64,000 nt of DNA, taken from contig JARKIF010000005.1 of the NCBI GenBank assembly GCA_029378245.1, positions 2,542,001 through 2,606,000 of the forward strand, read 5' to 3'. Source of the DNA: Roridomyces roridus (lineage: Eukaryota; Basidiomycota; Agaricomycetes; Agaricales; Mycenaceae). The position numbers and the translations under genes are program-made. The notes beneath the pieces were generated by a model. The model saw only the letters and a program-made list of their open reading frames with translations, was not told where the DNA came from and made no database searches. Position 1 is the first letter of the stretch. The number at the start of each line of letters is the position of its first letter. Of this stretch, positions 21,935 through 32,522 are shown one piece after another.

Positions 21935-24900
21935 TCAGCTTTGACAAAGGGAGGAAGAACGAAAAGACACACCATGCATACTAGGCAACCTGCTCGTATT
22001 GAGTCTTGCCGTTGGCGAAGAGCGTAACACGCGAAAGTCGTTGTTCGCGTACGTCTTGGTGAGACCCGTGGCTGCCGGTGAGCGGAGGAGACCCGTCGGG
22101 GACGTGACGATCCCTAGTATATCAGGCGTATTTGAAGTGCCTTTCGGTGTACTGGGAGGCGAAACCATTGGGTGTAGCAGGTTTTCGAGATCGAGTACGG
22201 AGAGTGAGAGGGTGTCGGGCAGGACCGTTGGGGCGGGAACCATGGCGTCGTCGTCGTCTACGCGGATGGAAACCTTGATGCTATCGAGTTTGGAATCCGA
22301 AGGAGCAGTCTCCTCGAGTTTGGCGTAAAGCTGAGATAGCGAGGAGGCAGAGATACCGCGAAGCGTGTCCATCCCTTGCTCGACCAGCCACCCCAAAACA
22401 CCCAGCACGATCTGCGCCATCTCGGCCGACAATTCCTTATCCGCAATAGCAGCGAGCGTTTGTCCAACCTCATACCTCATCATCTCCCGATAGCCCTCAT
22501 CCTCCTCAGGTAGCTCCTTCAAGACATCCAACAATCCACCCAACTCGTATTTGCCCGTCCGAAGTCTACTCAGCCCCAACACGAACTTGAGGCTGGGCTC
22601 AAACGTCTCAGCCCTCGAATCAAGAACCTTTGTCAACTCCTCCAAAACAACAGACTCCAAATGCATGTCCAGCAACATCCTCAGACATACCGCAAGCACC
22701 TGCGATATCTCCGGAACGCTCCCAATGGCCTCAATGCACCAATCAGCCATAGCGGGGCTGACCAGCTCCGAGAGGAACTGAAGGCTCAAAAACACCTGGT
22801 GCTGCCTCACGAGCTCAAGCTCGCGAGACATTAGCTGATGCTTCAGCGCCTCCAGCGTCTCCGCAAGGTGCTTGACCTCCTCCAATAACAACCACTCCCC
22901 GAGCCCAATCACCCCATCATCCACTTTGACAAGCCGCTCGACGAACTGGACTTTCTTCCTCGCTTCCAACAACCGGAAAAACGCGCCGAGTTCGGAAAGG
23001 ACGCTGGGCAGGACAGAAGTGACCCAAATATCATCTGCAGCCGTCTCTGGAAGAACATGCTCGACCAACGCGGACACCTGCAAAAAATGCGAGGCAGGGT
23101 CCCGGCCACTCGGGTTTGTAGCATGCTCAAGCAGGCTCCGCAAAACGACCTCGGCACCAAGTTTGCTGGGCTCTGCGTACACCCGAGGTTCCGACAGCTT
23201 GCTCAGCAGACCAAGAGCGATCTGCCGCACGTCCGTCGCAGCAACTGCAACACCCCGATGTGAAGGGTACCCCGCGAGCGCACCATCCACACATGCAAGC
23301 ACATCTGCAATCCGACACGTGAGATCCCGCAGAGCACGGGTAGTCATTAAAAGTGCAGGTGTAAGCTGGTCGATCAGCCCGAGTAAATCGTCTGCAGTGC
23401 GGAAGAGCTGCTCGACAAGTGTGGCCGTGCTGCTGTTCGGGGTGCATGCGAAATGAGCATTCAGATCATCCGCAACGCCGCGAAAGATCTCGACAAGCCG
23501 GTCCACAAATCCATGCGCGTTTTCGTCCCAAAGTGCTTCGAGAATCCGCCATTCGCCCTCCGGATCAAGGTCAAGTTCCCGCCGCACAATTGCCAACGAT
23601 ACTCGGATAGTCCGCAGCCTCCTTGGAGAAAGCGGATGCTGACTGTTAAACTTGAGGTCATCAATCGCAGCCCCGATCCCCTCATCCGCAACCAACGCAA
23701 TCTTCCTCATCAACAGCCGCTCGTGCTCTGCGATGTACGACAGCGGCGGGTTAAGCGAGAGTATGGTCTGAACAAAGTCGGCTCGCAAAATCGCATCGGG
23801 TTCTTGCGTCAAATCCGCGAGGATTTGTTCGGCGAGGATGCCCGATTTGCGTGGTGGAATGTTGTCTGTCGTTATCCACTCGAGGCGGCGTGTGAGTTGC
23901 CGGAGGAGTAAGAGGTGGTTGACAATTTCGCGATATCCATCGACGTTTTGCCATAGTCGCACTATCGCTAGCGTTTGCGCCCGGCAGTCGTCGTTACCCA
24001 GGCTGTCTGTCCATGCCCATACGGCTAGCACGCTGGCTACACCAATGTACGCCCGAATGAACGCGATCAAGTCGCCGTGCTTGATCTCGGTCGGGAGAAC
24101 GCTCTGAAGCAATTGAGCAGGGAGCGTCGGCGTGATAGGATTTTCTTCGAGTTTGGCGACAAGGTTTGGGTGGTTGAGCATCGTCTCGAGCCATGTGCCC
24201 ATCGCGAATTCTTCCAACCCGACATCCTTCAGCATCCGCACGGAATGATGCACGTCCCCGGCGGAGTTGGAGAGCGCGTCCTCGAAAGCGGCCCAATGGC
24301 TGATCCGCGTCTTCAGGCGCATCACAGCGGTGTTGGTGTGCTTCTCCGTCGTCGGGCTCGCACTGAGCTCATCCAGCTCGGCGAGAAACCATCGGGTGTT
24401 TAAATGCCGAGCGATATCTGCGTTGGCGACTGCATCGAGGAGCCGTAACAGAGTTACTTCGTCGTCCATCGTTCGGGCATCAAAAACGGCGGTGAGATCC
24501 ACCTGCTGCAGCAGAGTCCGCGCCATGTCGGGGTGCTGCGGCGCTGCGATGCTAAGCAGTTTCGCCACCGAGTAAGCTTGATTACTGCTCTGAAAAAACT
24601 TAGAATTATTGCAGGCCGGGCCAATGACGTGTACCTTGGGACCGACGGCCTCGGCGACTTTGCTTGCAAATGCCGAAAGAACCTCATAAGAAACGTCATC
24701 TCGGACTGGCTTTGCAGTACAGGACAAGGCGGTGTCGAGATCGAAGAATAAATCTTTATCGACTTGGATGTCCGCATGCAGGTAGGGAAATTCTGGAAGA
24801 TCCCAATCTTCGTTGGACGGTTTTAGACAAAACATGAGGCGGATGACGAGGGCCAAGGGAGGCGAGTCTGGTATGAGAGAGAGGAGTCGCTTGGCGAGAT

Positions 24901-25489
24901 GGGATGGGTCAAGCATATTGCACGGGTCGATTGTGCTCGAGAGCGGTATCGGTTCGACATGGGGCAGAGGTGTAGATTCATACGCCACACTAGCCTCCGA
25001 GGTAGACTCCGAGATTACTTCTCCATAGATGGCCATCGAAACACTTTGGAACTCGCCCTTGACTATCATTAGCCGTGTCGCGTACTGTAAAGAATCGTTA
25101 GTTCCGCAGCAGCAATTGGCTGCGGCCGCCCGCGCACCTCCGTGCCCATGTCGACTGTGAAATCGACTTGGCCTCCTGCGTACGCGATCGAAGTGGGCAC
25201 CAACGCATTTGTGGCGCGTTGTTTCTCCTTGGATTCGGCGGTAGTAGGCTGGGCATTGAAGAATACATCGAGAAAGAAGGCGTCGGGTTCAGTGCAGCTA
25301 GGACATAATGAGTTTATGGGACGCGGATGACGCGCAGACAACGGACGCGACGATGTCTGGCGAATGTTGCTCAAAAGGTCGTGCACCAGTCGGAAAAACG
25401 CGTATGAAATGGACGCGAATTGGAGCTGTAAAACGAACTGCGGCGATGGAGGACTCGGGAAGAAGGGTGGCCCAATGTAATAGGACCAT
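21935..25489 (-). CDS. Virilizer N-terminal-domain protein (VIRMA/Virilizer-like)
   Basis: Three exons: 25489-25347, 25297-25138 and 25084-21935, giving 1150 aa. The N-terminus reads LLHWATLLP, IRVHFIRVFPTGARPF, EPDAFFLDVFFNA and LMIVKGEFQSVSMAIYGE, the pattern of the Virilizer N-terminal domain. The rest is a long all-helical region without obvious catal­ytic motifs. The C-terminal 110 residues are Ser/Pro/Thr-rich. Virilizer is the large scaffold of the m6A mRNA methyltransferase complex in animals and plants (established); the same role here is inference. The start was placed at the first in-frame ATG, because the longer open frames begin with GTG. The first intron uses the donor GTCCGT, needed to join phase 2 exons. 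The start codon lies only 98 bp from that of the divergent ORM gene. Confidence 0.82.
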
Positions 25490-25587
25490 TGGGAGTCGAG
25501 ACTCGGAGTCGAAGACGGGTGGCCGCAGCAGTGCACGTGTCAGTGTCACGGCTCTTTTAACTGCTTCTGCGAGGAACAGATTTGCCC
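25490..25587. promoter_or_regulatory. 98-bp bidirectional promoter
   Basis: Separates the start codons of the Virilizer-like gene (minus) and the ORM gene (plus). It contains CACGTG at about 25535 and no clear TATA box. Such short spacing implies shared control of the two genes. Confidence 0.5.
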
Positions 25588-26464
25588 ATGAATCGCCCTC
25601 CAGCTATCAACCTCCCTGCGCTCGGAATAGACATCCCTCCACCTGGGGTACTCAAGCCACGGGGTCGTAGCGGCAGCATCGTCAAGGTCGAGCAGATTGG
25701 TGACCGACTGGAGGAAGTTTTGGACCGCAGCGCCTATGTCAACATTAACGCGGACTGGGTCAACGCAAAGGGTGCGTCTTCATATATTCTATTCTCTTCT
25801 CCTTGCTTAAGAAATCTCAGGGGCGTGGCTCATCCATGTCGTTCTCATTTGCGTGGGCAAGCTCATCATCGACACAATTCCTGGCATGACCCAGCAAGTT
25901 AGCTGGACGCTCGTCAATCTCATCTACCTTGCTGTGAGCCTTTTTACCTCTAATACACGCATGGCCTGACCGCAGCAGCTCACATATCTCATGTTCCATT
26001 GGGTAACCGGCATCCCATTCGAAAACGATCTCCACGGTGGAGCCTACGACGACCTAACACTCTGGGAGCAAATAGACGACGGCGCGCAGTACACGCCGGC
26101 CAAAAAGTGGCTCCTTGGCGTCCCTATCGCTCTGTACGTGTCCCTCGTCAGATGCAGCAGCCCCTCTGCTCACGAATTAATCACAGCTTCCTCGCCTCGA
26201 CCCACTACACCAACTACAATCCATGGCTGTTCGCCGTCAACATCTCCGCCCTCGTTTTCGTTCTCATCCCAAAACTCCCCCAAGTGCGTGTCCGCTCCCG
26301 TCTCGTTAAAAACCTCCAAAATAACTTGTTCACGCCTCCAGCTCCACCGCCGACGAGTCCGTTTCATCCACGACTATGCCTCGGGCGTCGCCACACCCGT
26401 CACTCCCGGCTATCCCTCGCGCCCCGGCACACCAGGAAGCCTTTCTGAAGCCCATTTCAAGTAA
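25588..26464 (+). CDS. ORM1/ORMDL family protein, regulator of sphingolipid synthesis
   Basis: Five exons: 25588-25771, 25821-25933, 25979-26133, 26187-26283 and 26342-26464, giving 223 aa. Conserved blocks are NADWVNAKGAWLIHVV, IPGMTQQVSWTLVNLIY, LTYLMFHWVTGIPFEND, LWEQIDDGAQYTPAKKW and STHYTNYNPWLF. The family has several membrane helices in the ER and inhibits serine palmitoyltransferase (established for yeast Orm1/2). The N-terminal 40 residues are Pro-rich and the C-terminal tail after LHRRRVRF is Pro/Ser/Gly-rich, as in other fungal members. At intron 2 the acceptor is CAGCAG; the second CAG was chosen because the family reads LALTYL. Confidence 0.95.
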
Positions 26465-26751
26465 AATTTCGGACATAACCCTTGATATACGACAATCACC
26501 CTTGTATCAATACTTACTCGCATCTAGAAAATTAATACATTGGCCTATTATTGCAGATTCACTCTGCTGCAGCCGTATTCCGTGAAGAAAAAGAAAATTG
26601 AGATTGCAGGATGAATGATAGCGTTCGCGGCTTGAGTGAGCGATCCCTTCCCGGCGTACTCTTCCCATCGGCTCCCTGAGGACGGTCAGCTCTCGTGTCG
26701 AGTGTCTGTACCTCTACTGACCCTGATATCAGCGGCGGCTTCTTTGTACCC

Positions 26752-26990
26752 ATTCCACTGCAGTTTCACGGCGCGTCGAGAAAATTGAATTCGAAATCAC
26801 CACGGTCACGTTGGCATCAAAGCACAAACACGGGGACTATATTTGTGGCGTTGACCAAGCGTTGACCCACAAACCTCTTTCTTCCCTACCACCATCTTCC
26901 CCTCTCAACTGCCCTTTTCCCACCTCCCTCGCCTTACCGAAGTCCATCAGACATCTCAACGACTTGGTGGGTTAGCTTCTAGGACCCTCC
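26752..26990 (+). repeat. direct repeat upstream of ATPase C (partner at 31553-31795)
   Basis: About 240 bp shared with 31553-31795 in the same orientation. Landmarks are CACTGCAG.TT, GGTCACGTTGGCATCAAAGC, ACAAACACGGGGACTATA, CTACCACCATCTTCCCCTCT and GGGTTAGCTTCTA. This copy leads into the core promoter of ATPase C; the other lies downstream of the broken ATPase D, so it may once have headed another family member. Confidence 0.85.
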
Positions 26991-26995
26991 GGGCA

Positions 26996-27002
26996 TATTT
27001 AA
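26996..27002 (+). promoter_or_regulatory. TATTTAA core element of ATPase C
   Basis: 60 bp upstream of the ATG, in the same sequence context as the element of ATPase B. Confidence 0.5.
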
Positions 27003-27061
27003 GCGCCATGTTGATTTTGACTTTTCTTCACCACCAACCACCACTGAAACCTCAGCCACTC

Positions 27062-29255
27062 ATGGACAATTTCAACGACGAACTGGCTTTCCTTGCCACT
27101 GCGACCCCCGATGAAGAAGGAGGAGGCCTTCTACAACACCAACTTGTTACTTCCCCGCTCCTCACTTTCTCTGCCCTCAAGAATCGACCTCAAGATTTCC
27201 CTTCTCGTGGACTCGTCGGCATCAGCGCAGGAGACAGGTTGTATTTCAATACTAATGCACCCAATAGCGCCATAGTCTGCGGTGTTCAGGTAGATTTCAT
27301 TTCTGTTATGCCACTCCCTTACTCACTTGTTCTGTAGGGCTCAGGAAAGAGCCACACCTTGTCCTGCCTCCTAGAGTGCGGGCTGATCCCAGACTCACGG
27401 GTCGGTCAACTCCCTGATCCTTTAAGCGCCCTTGTGTATGGAACTTACTTTTGCTTGCCAGTTAAAGTTGGGCTAACGACAAATAACGCAGGTTCCATTT
27501 TGACACCTCAGACCTTGGCCGACCCTGCGAGGCAACCTTTCTATCTTTACCAGCGGGCCATCCTATAGACCAAGCCCTTCTGCCGCAAGTTACCGTGCTT
27601 TGTTCGTACGTGTTAGCCCTCGGCGTGTACCAGCGGATGCACTGACCTCGACACAGACCCAGCAATGTTGAGCGCCGCCGCCTCGCTTACTCCTCTCTTT
27701 CGCATGTTCACGTCCAGCCGCTCCAACTTTCGGAAAAGGACCTTACGGCAGACCGGATGTTGGCGATCATGGGCTGCAGCAACCTCGAGGTAAGTCATTC
27801 TTGTGGCGTCCTCACAACTCCACTGACGTTCCAGACTGCGCCGTTGTACTTGCATACAATTCTCCGAATCATTCGTGATATTGGAAGTAGCACATTCAGT
27901 TACCTAGGTCCGTACGAAAATAAGGTTATGGAGCAGTGCTGATCTGTTGTTACAGAATTCAAGCGCAGGATTGCCCTGGAGCCTCTGGATGTAAAACAAA
28001 AGGCAATGCTCAAGCTTCGAACGGACTTGCTGGATTGTTTCATTCACCCCGGCGCTCGGGAGATTCAAACGTATTTCCGTGCGGGAGGACTGGTTCTCAT
28101 CGATCTCACCGATCCATTTCTCGATGGTTTGTGGGTCCACCTCGATCATCGGATGTCGCTGACCTGACGTAGGCCTCACGGCTTCTGTACTGTTCGACAG
28201 TGTGCTTGGCTCGTTCATTGACTGGCAAACGGCATGCGGCAAACTTGTTGGTGCGTTCTCAGCGTCTTTCTCTTGGGTGTTTTCTTGACGGGTTCCCAGT
28301 GTTGGATGAAGCGCACAAGTACCTCGTCAACAGCGATTCAGATAGGTTGACGCGATCCCTGAGCGACGTTATCCGCCTGCAGCGCCATCTGGCCACCCGG
28401 GTCATAATCGCTACTCAAGAGCCCACCGTGATCCCTGCAACAATCCTCGACCTTGCGTCAGTCATCATTTGCCACCGATTCACCTCGCCCGCATGGTGTA
28501 CACACCTGTCGAAACACGTGTCTACGGGCAGCCAGTCTGACTCTGCGCGTTGGTTCGAGGAGGTGATGTTCCTTGGAACTGGCCATGCCCTCGTGTTTTG
28601 TCCGTCTGCGTTGATGAGCACGGATGGGGAGCGGGGCGTGACTCTTTTGGGGAGGGAGTATTTGAAAGTTAGGGTTCGCCCTCGTTTGACGTTGGATGGA
28701 GGGGCATCGCAGTTGGCGGTGAGGTCTGGATCTGAGCCGCCCGTGACGGTGTTTTCGACATTCGAGCCCCCTCCGACGCCCCCATCTCCTGCACCGTCGC
28801 CGGTGACAGCAGCGTTCTTGCTCACGGTGCCTTCATCCACCGACTCGAATGCGACTCCATCGTCTGCCTTCCCATCTCCCGACACAAGTGCGACTTTGAC
28901 CGCAGACAACCCATTTGTTCCGCCAATGGCACCCCAAGCGACGAATAACACGACCCGGTGCACAGTCCCCGCCCGCCTCAAACACGTTGTCGGCTGGCTG
29001 TCGCGCAACGGCGCTCTCGAGACACCCGTCAAGATGAGCGAAGCCCGGGCCGGGTTGTATTGGATTTTCAAGAAAGAGTATCTTGGGATGTCCAAGTCCG
29101 AGTCGTGGAAGACCATGTTGCAGGAGGCGGTCGATGGTGGGGTTGTTGAGGTGATCAATGCGGATGTTTCCAAGAAGGAGCTTCGCAAGTCGGGGCAGGA
29201 GCAGATGTTGAGGTTGATTGTGGGGTTGAATCGGATTGGGTATACGCGGGGATGA
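27062..29255 (+). CDS. HerA/FtsK-like P-loop ATPase C
   Basis: Eight exons: 27062-27289, 27338-27435, 27492-27605, 27657-27789, 27835-27907, 27956-28126, 28173-28250 and 28300-29255, giving 616 aa. Walker A GVQGSGKSHT (Lys80), Walker B VVLDEAHKYL (Asp301, Glu302) and sensor ATQEP are all intact. FHFDTSDLGRP and ERRRLAYSSL are family blocks in exons 3 and 4. The linker is Pro/Ser/Thr-rich and the C-terminal module runs LKHVVGWL to LRLIVG. It is the inverted partner of ATPase B, lying on the far side of three conserved genes. The ATPase region and introns are well conserved between them, while the last 200 residues are not. Confidence 0.9.
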
Positions 29256-30625
29256 GAGTTGGGTTTGTTTTCTTGGTTTTGGGCTGCATACTTGGTACAT
29301 TACAATGGTAATTACATTGGGTTTGAGCGCTACTTGAAGTCAGTCGACAGCGTCGGACCGGAGCGAATAAAGCTGTAGGGCCGGCAAGCGGCAGGGCCTG
29401 CTACCGAAAGCGGCAATGCGTGAACATCTAGCACGTTTTCTTGCAATTTTCTCGGGCATAACAAGTTCCATCAGGACCTTCAAATAGTAATTCTTGTTCT
29501 CAGATTCAGGCTCAGGGAAAGAACGAAAACGACAGCATTAAATTGTGGATGAGGAAGGGCGGTGCGTATGTAGGATCTGTGGACATCCACATGACGTTAC
29601 GATGATCGCTCGGTCGTGCGCCGCTTCGCGCTCCACTCCCTTGCTCCTGCCCACCAAGAAAGCGTTGAGTCAGAAAATGTGAGTTGAAAGCCGAAGAGAG
29701 AGGAGGACAGGAGGGCAATACATCATCATTCATCGTCGCTCGTCCGTGCGCCGCTACGCGCCGCACTCCCTCGCTCCCTGGAAGCTGGAGAGAGCTTGGA
29801 GAGAGCACTACAAGAGCTTGCAGGAGTGTTTGATCAATTTCATTGGTGCTTGACCAGGACCTGGCCTTCAAATATGGATGTGGCGCTATGTGGTGCTGGT
29901 TGGGACTCGGGAGTTGCTCCGGAGGCGAAAAGCAAGAGACTAGAGCGTATTGGATTTGGAAAAAAGTGCACTTTAAGCGAAATCTCGGGTAAAGTGGAGC
30001 GGATTTCGTGAAATCCCAAAGTTGATGGAGAGCAGCAAATCGCGAGTTTCTTGCTCATTTCAGGTCCAGCAGACGTGCAAGCAAAACAGGTGTTTACACA
30101 CTCATCTCTGGGAATGTCCTCTGCAAAGACTCGCAGAACGGTGGCGAGCTTGCTTCAGGGCGAGATCATCCCCATCAATTTTGTCGAAACTCGCTTAATC
30201 CTAAGCGAGTTTCGTTCGACAGAAATTCCACTTTTTTCGAGATCCAATACGCTCTACTGAGCAAGGCACTCCCTTTGTCACTTTGACAGGCCTGGGATTT
30301 CTTTCGGCAAAGAACCCGACATCTGTGCCTGGCATTTGCACAGATGTTGAAAAATCTATCGGATATAACTGCTCCCGGCGGGTGAGGTCATGCATATTGC
30401 GTTGGTGGCGCGGCAAATCTCGGCTTCAATGAGCATTTGGCTGGATCCATCAGTGCTGACGCAAAAACCAATGACAAAAACGTGATGGCCCGCAAAAACC
30501 AAAAATTAGGGCGCCCTATAGAAACCTGTACCTAACGGTATCAGGAATCTTCCAACCGTCGATCGGCGCGACTTGCGGCTTGACTGAAGACTCTTTGTGG
30601 GCCACAGGTCCATTGCACCTGGCTC
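29256..30625. other. gene-free region with small repeats
   Basis: No gene recognised. A motif of about 40 bp (CGTCGCTCG.CCGTGCGCCGC..CGCGC.CACTCCC) occurs at about 29605 and again at about 29740. A perfect 13-bp hairpin is listed separately. Confidence 0.45.
30185..30214. repeat. perfect hairpin, 13-bp stem
   Basis: CGAAACTCGCTTA, a 4-base loop, then TAAGCGAGTTTCG. GTCG/CGAC extend the stem with a two-base bulge. No T-run follows, and its role is unknown. Confidence 0.6.
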
Positions 30626-30635
30626 GCAGTGTGAT

Positions 30636-30886
30636 AGACCGGAATCCGGTCTGTCTATGAAAACTGTTGATAGACAGATGATAAGTACATGTTTTATTGA
30701 TGCTCAGTACATCAATAATTGTGGAAATGAAGAGTGAACTCGCTGCCGCACTATTGATCACCATGCCGAATAGCCTTTTATGGTTAATTAAATCATTGAT
30801 CGCGCGACTCGATTCCATCAACCGAAATCGACCAGCCTGTCTGTGGACAGTATGACTTTCGACACAACAGGCTGGATTCGAGCCTA
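30636..30886. mobile_element. small MITE-like element (251 bp)
   Basis: Flanked by identical 10-bp GCAGTGTGAT at 30626-30635 and 30887-30896. The ends are imperfect inverted repeats: AGACCGGAATCCGGTCTGT on the left against AGGCTCGAATCCAGCCTGT from the right. There is no coding capacity. It sits immediately before the remnant ATPase D. Confidence 0.55.
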
Positions 30887-30989
30887 GCAGTGTGATCACG
30901 ACCGGCAAGGATGTTCTAACTCTTGCGGCTGTTGTCGAACAAGGAGCTCCTTCGCGGTTTCACACGACTCTCCGCTGCACGACGAATGC

Positions 30990-31400
30990 AGGCCGTCGAC
31001 AACAACGACGATGCTACTCACAGCATGTCAACGAAGACGAGCTGTCGTTTCTTCAGACTGCGACAACGCCTGAACAATACGAGGTCGGAGACCTTCTCAT
31101 GCACCAACTTGTCCCGTTTTTGTATAGTGCGTTGCTCACCTCTCAGGCCGAGTAACATTGAGCGCCGACGTCTGGCTTACTCTGCTCTTCCTCACGTTCG
31201 CGTCGAGCCGCTGCACCTCTCAGAAAGGGACCTGACAGCAGACCGGATGTTGGCGATCATGGGCTGCGAGAATCTCGATGTAAGCCCCACCGGCGTTTAC
31301 TCCACGATATCTACTAACTGGATCACAGAATCAGCCTTTATATTTGCATACAGTATTCCGAATCCCGTTGGCTCCCAGTCTAATACCCTTGGCACGGTGA
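30990..31400 (+). pseudogene. truncated fourth ATPase copy (D)
   Basis: Carries the N-terminal block NEDELSFLQTAT..LLMHQLV (about 31025-31115), then jumps to SNIERRRLAYSALPHVRV..LSERDLTADRMLAIMGC (about 31150-31275), equivalent to exon 4 of ATPases A-C. It ends in a degraded exon 5. The segments with Walker A (exon 2) and Walker B (exon 8) are gone, so no ATPase can be made. Confidence 0.8.
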
Positions 31401-31552
31401 GTTCTCGTGTCAGAGTACTGGCACGTTTCCTGACCTGTGACATCAGCCTCGTCTTCTCTGTGGATCACGCACTGGCAGGTTTAACGACTTGTGAATATTT
31501 TCTTTCCGGGTCATGGCTGGCTCGGTATTTAATGTCACTTCTGCACACACCC

Positions 31553-31795
31553 TGCCACTGCAGGTTTACGCCGCGTCGAGAAAAACTTGAATCATCTCGA
31601 AATCACCGCGGTCACGTTGGCATCAAAGCACAAACACGGGGACTATAAAAACACCTTTGTGGGCGTTGACCTACAACAAACCTCCTTCTCCCCTACCACC
31701 ATCTTCCCCTCTCAACTGCCCTCCCTCTTCCCTCCTCCCTCGCCTTACCGAAGTCCCTCAGACATCTCAAAGACTAGGTCGGTTAGCTTCTACTT
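31553..31795 (+). repeat. direct repeat, partner of 26752-26990
   Basis: Second copy of the ~240-bp sequence that precedes ATPase C. Here it follows ATPase fragment D and leads into sequence with no recognised gene. Confidence 0.85.
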
Positions 31796-32522
31796 TCATA
31801 TACTCTCGAACTCTCGAAGGGGGCGCATCGACAACTCGGTCGACGTCGAAGGTGGTGTGGCCTCTGCCTACGATCGGCAATGTGATTCGGCCCCCGCCCC
31901 GGCTCGCCAGCAGCCCTGCCCGCGGACTCGGACGGTGCTTCGTCACCGTCCATGGTGTCCACTCGACCTCGTTATCATCATCGCTATCCTCACTCAGTGC
32001 CTCCTCGTTACTGACTCTCTTCCCGCAGGTCTCCTTCAAGTTCCTCTCAAACCCGCCCAACCCGTCGAACCCATCGCCTATGCACACCTGGTGGGTTAGC
32101 TTTTATCATCATCATTCTCTTTTTGGGGGGGCGGAGAGAGTTCCGAGCGGGCATTCGCATGAGCCTTGTCCAGCGGGGTCGAGGACGGTGTGGCCTCTGC
32201 CCATGAGCATAGCCCCGACCTCAGTGTCGGGCGGGTGCGGCCTCTGCCTACGACGGGCAATGTACTCTGGCCCCCGCCTACGGCTACTACTATCCATCAT
32301 GCAGGGATCGGAAGCGGCCTCCTGCCTCTACAGGCAATGTGTTTTGACCCTCCGTCCCCGATGCCCAGAGACCCGGCCAGCGCTTTGGGGGTTCCATCGC
32401 ACCAGACGCCTCGTGGTCTCCTCCGACTCTTCTCATGCTACTCTCACTCAGTAATGAATCATTGCTGACGCCCCACCAGCAGGTATTTGTTCGAGTCTGG
32501 TCCTTTGTGTAGAAAAAATTGT
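31796..32522. other. gene-free region with decayed short repeats
   Basis: GGCCTCTGCCTACGA.(C)GGCAATGT..CCCCCGCC occurs near 31859 and 32235, with weaker copies near 32190 and 32318. The long open frame on the plus strand is Pro/Ser-rich with no family resemblance and is probably not a gene. Confidence 0.4.

Noticed and set aside
30185..30214. Rho-independent-type terminator
   Set aside because: The hairpin is real, but there is no T-run and the organism is a eukaryote.
31657..32454. 265-aa plus-strand open frame, Pro/Ser-rich
   Set aside because: It begins inside a repeated promoter sequence and is made of decayed short repeats; no family resemblance.
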